From assembly GCF_000244915.1 (NCBI RefSeq), contig NZ_CM001442.1, forward strand, positions 3,410,001 through 3,474,000: 64,000 bases of DNA, written 5' to 3'. The notes beneath the pieces are model-generated. The model was not told where the DNA came from, searched no databases, and saw only the letters and a program-made list of their open reading frames with translations. Below, piece after piece: positions 61,364 to 64,000 of the stretch (position 1 is the first letter of the stretch; every line of letters begins with the position of its first letter). A program made the position numbers and the translations under genes. This DNA is from Bradyrhizobium sp. WSM471 (GTDB lineage Bacteria; Pseudomonadota; Alphaproteobacteria; Rhizobiales; Xanthobacteraceae).

Positions 61364-62283
61364 CCGACACGACCGTGAATCCGCAGGCGCTGCCGGCGGG
61401 CTTCGTCCTCGCGCCGCAACTGCCTGAGATCCTCCGGCCGGTCACAATCCGGCGCGGCTTCATCGGGCTGCTGCGCGGCCATCCCACCGTTGCCATCGGC
61501 GGCACGTTGCTGCTGTTGCTCGTCCTGATCGCGATCTTTGCGCCTTATCTTGGAACGGTGGATCCGACCGCACTTGCACCGGCCAAGCGCACCCGCGCAC
61601 CGTCGGCGCTTTACTGGTTTGGCACCGACGTCCTCGGCCGCGACATCTATTCACGCGTGCTGTTCGGCGCGCGCGTCTCGCTCACGGTCGGCTTGTCCGT
61701 TGCGATCTTCGCCTCCGCGGCCGGTCTCGCCATCGGCATCGTCTCCGGTTTCATCCGCTGGGCCGACGGCATCTTGATGCGCTTCATGGACGGCCTGATG
61801 TCGATTCCGCCGATCCTGCTGGCGATCGCGCTGATGGCGCTGACACGCGGCAGCGTCGGCAACGTCATTCTGGCGATTACCGTTGCCGAGATACCGCGGG
61901 TTTCCCGTCTTGTCCGTAGTGTGGTGCTGTCGCTGCGCGAGCAGCCTTACGTGGATGCGGCGGTGGCCTGCGGCACGCGCACGCCGATGATCATCCTGCG
62001 CCACATCCTGCCGAACACGCTGGCGCCGATGCTGATCCAGGCGACTTACATTTGCGCCAGTGCGATGATCACGGAGGCGATCCTGTCCTTCATCGGCGCG
62101 GGAACGCCGCCGACCATTCCGTCCTGGGGCAACATCATGGCCGAGGGGCGGGCGCTGTGGCAGGTCAAGCCCTACATCGTGTTCTTTCCGGCGGCCTTCC
62201 TGTCCGTCACCGTGCTCGCCGTCAACCTGCTCGGCGATGGCCTTCGCGATGCGCTCGATCCGCGCATGGCCAAGAGTCTCTGA
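61360..62283 (+). CDS. ABC transporter permease, DppC/OppC type
   Basis: Permease of about 307 residues starting at a TTG that overlaps the previous stop (TTGA). No better start exists near, and a cytoplasmic N-tail of about 40 residues is normal for Dpp[22 protein letters not shown] near 87-107 (in parts), [23 protein letters not shown] for the EAA loop, and [13 protein letters not shown] at the end identify it. Confidence 0.92.
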   Translation: MTDTTVNPQALPAGFVLAPQLPEILRPVTIRRGFIGLLRGHPTVAIGGTLLLLLVLIAIFAPYLGTVDPTALAPAKRTRAPSALYWFGTDVLGRDIYSRVLFGARVSLTVGLSVAIFASAAGLAIGIVSGFIRWADGILMRFMDGLMSIPPILLAIALMALTRGSVGNVILAITVAEIPRVSRLVRSVVLSLREQPYVDAAVACGTRTPMIILRHILPNTLAPMLIQATYICASAMITEAILSFIGAGTPPTIPSWGNIMAEGRALWQVKPYIVFFPAAFLSVTVLAVNLLGDGLRDALDPRMAKSL

Positions 62284-62302
62284 TGGCGAGGGGCTGATCG
62301 CG

Positions 62303-63288
<986 letters not shown>

Positions 63289-63292
<4 letters not shown>

Positions 63293-64000
63293 GTCCCCCG
63301 CTGCTCCAGGTCAACGACCTCAAGAAGCACTTCCCGGTCAAAAAGGGCCTGTTCAGCCGCAAGTCGGAATGGGTCTATGCGGTGGACGGCGTGTCGTTCG
63401 AGATCGCGCGCGGCGAGACGCTCTCGCTGGTCGGCGAGTCCGGCTGCGGCAAATCGACGGTCGGCCGCGCGATCCTGCGCCTGTTCGACATCACGGCAGG
63501 GCAGGTCATCCTCGACGGCCAGCGTATCGATGACGCCCATCCGAGCACGATGCGCCAGATGCGCCGCCGCGTGCAGGTAGTGTTCCAGGACCCGTTCTCG
63601 AGCCTCAATCCGCGCATGCGCGTGCGCGACATCCTGGCCGAGCCGATCCGCAATTTCGGCCTCGCCAAATCTGCGATCGATCTCGAAACCCGCGTGACGG
63701 CGCTGATGGACACCGTGCGTCTGCCGCGCGAGGCGCTGAACCGCAGGCCGCACGAATTCTCCGGCGGCCAGCGCCAGCGCATCGGCATCGCGCGGGCGCT
63801 CGCCGCCGAGCCCGACCTGATCGTCTGCGACGAGGCGGTCTCCGCGCTCGACGTCTCGGTCAAGGCGCAGATCGTCAATCTGCTGCAGGATCTGCAGCGT
63901 GAGTTCGGCCTGGCGTTGCTGTTCATCAGCCACGACCTCGCGATCGTCGAGCACATGACCCATCGCGTCGCGGTGATGTATCTCGGCAAGATCGTCGAGG
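63289..64000 (+). CDS. ABC transporter ATP-binding protein, DppF/OppF type (3' truncated by window edge)
   Basis: The first 237 residues of a DppF-type ATPase. The DppF insertion [20 protein letters not shown] is at 13-32, Walker [10 protein letters not shown] at 49-57, signature FSGGQRQR near 159-166, and [18 protein letters not shown] with a Cys and Ala in place of the usual Ala-Asp-Glu-Pro string (CDEAVSALD), a variant common in this branch. The gene runs past the end of the window. Confidence 0.93.

Overview
The window reads as chromosomal DNA of a GC-rich alphaproteobacterium of the Bradyrhizobium type. I infer this from the aerobic (CobG/CobN) cobalamin gene set, the many dipeptide-type ABC transporters, the uniformly GC-rich third codon positions and the general look of the proteins, not from any search. 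Genes are dense, and most neighbours in a unit overlap by ATGA, GTGA or TTGA. I see no tRNA, rRNA, insertion sequence, prophage or CRISPR array.

Region A (1-5060) is the end of a dipeptide/oligopeptide ABC transporter operon: two permeases, two ATPases and a periplasmic binding protein. Region B (5061-13745) is mixed. It holds a CorA-type Mg2+ channel gene with an intrinsic terminator, a ring-cleaving dioxygenase/hydrolase pair divergent from a LysR regulator, an exported alpha/beta hydrolase, and a hybrid histidine kinase with HPt domain that is translationally coupled to an orphan ABC-type binding protein.

Region C (13868-36687) is an almost complete aerobic cobalamin pathway. In window order: bluB, cobS, cobU (minus strand); cbiB, cobD (plus); cobQ, cobO (minus); a B12 riboswitch, a DUF1636 gene, cobW, cobN, cobG, cobH, cobI, cobJ (plus); cobK (minus, inverted inside the run); cobL, cobE, cobM, cobB, cobA (plus); a second B12 riboswitch, a cbiM-type permease, cobF, cobT (plus); and an alpha-ribazole phosphatase-like gene (minus). 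Only the CobS/CobT subunits of the cobaltochelatase and the cobalt reductase are missing from the set. Region D (36688-40875) is a third B12 riboswitch with a well-placed promoter, a TonB-dependent receptor and a PepSY membrane protein, so probably a corrinoid or cobalt uptake unit.

Region E (41337-53334) is a catabolic island: hydantoinase A/B (5-oxoprolinase type), a class III aminotransferase, N-carbamoyl-D-amino acid hydrolase, a flavin reductase-like protein, hydantoin racemase, a dihydropyrimidinase/D-hydantoinase, an epimerase, an SDR dehydrogenase and an FAD-dependent oxidoreductase. Region F (53454-64000, running off the end) holds two consecutive dipeptide-type ABC transporter operons. 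Each is preceded by a good sigma-54 (-24/-12) promoter match, which links uptake to nitrogen control and fits the use of cyclic ureides or carbamoyl compounds as nitrogen sources. No transcription factor gene is present from 41 kb to the end.
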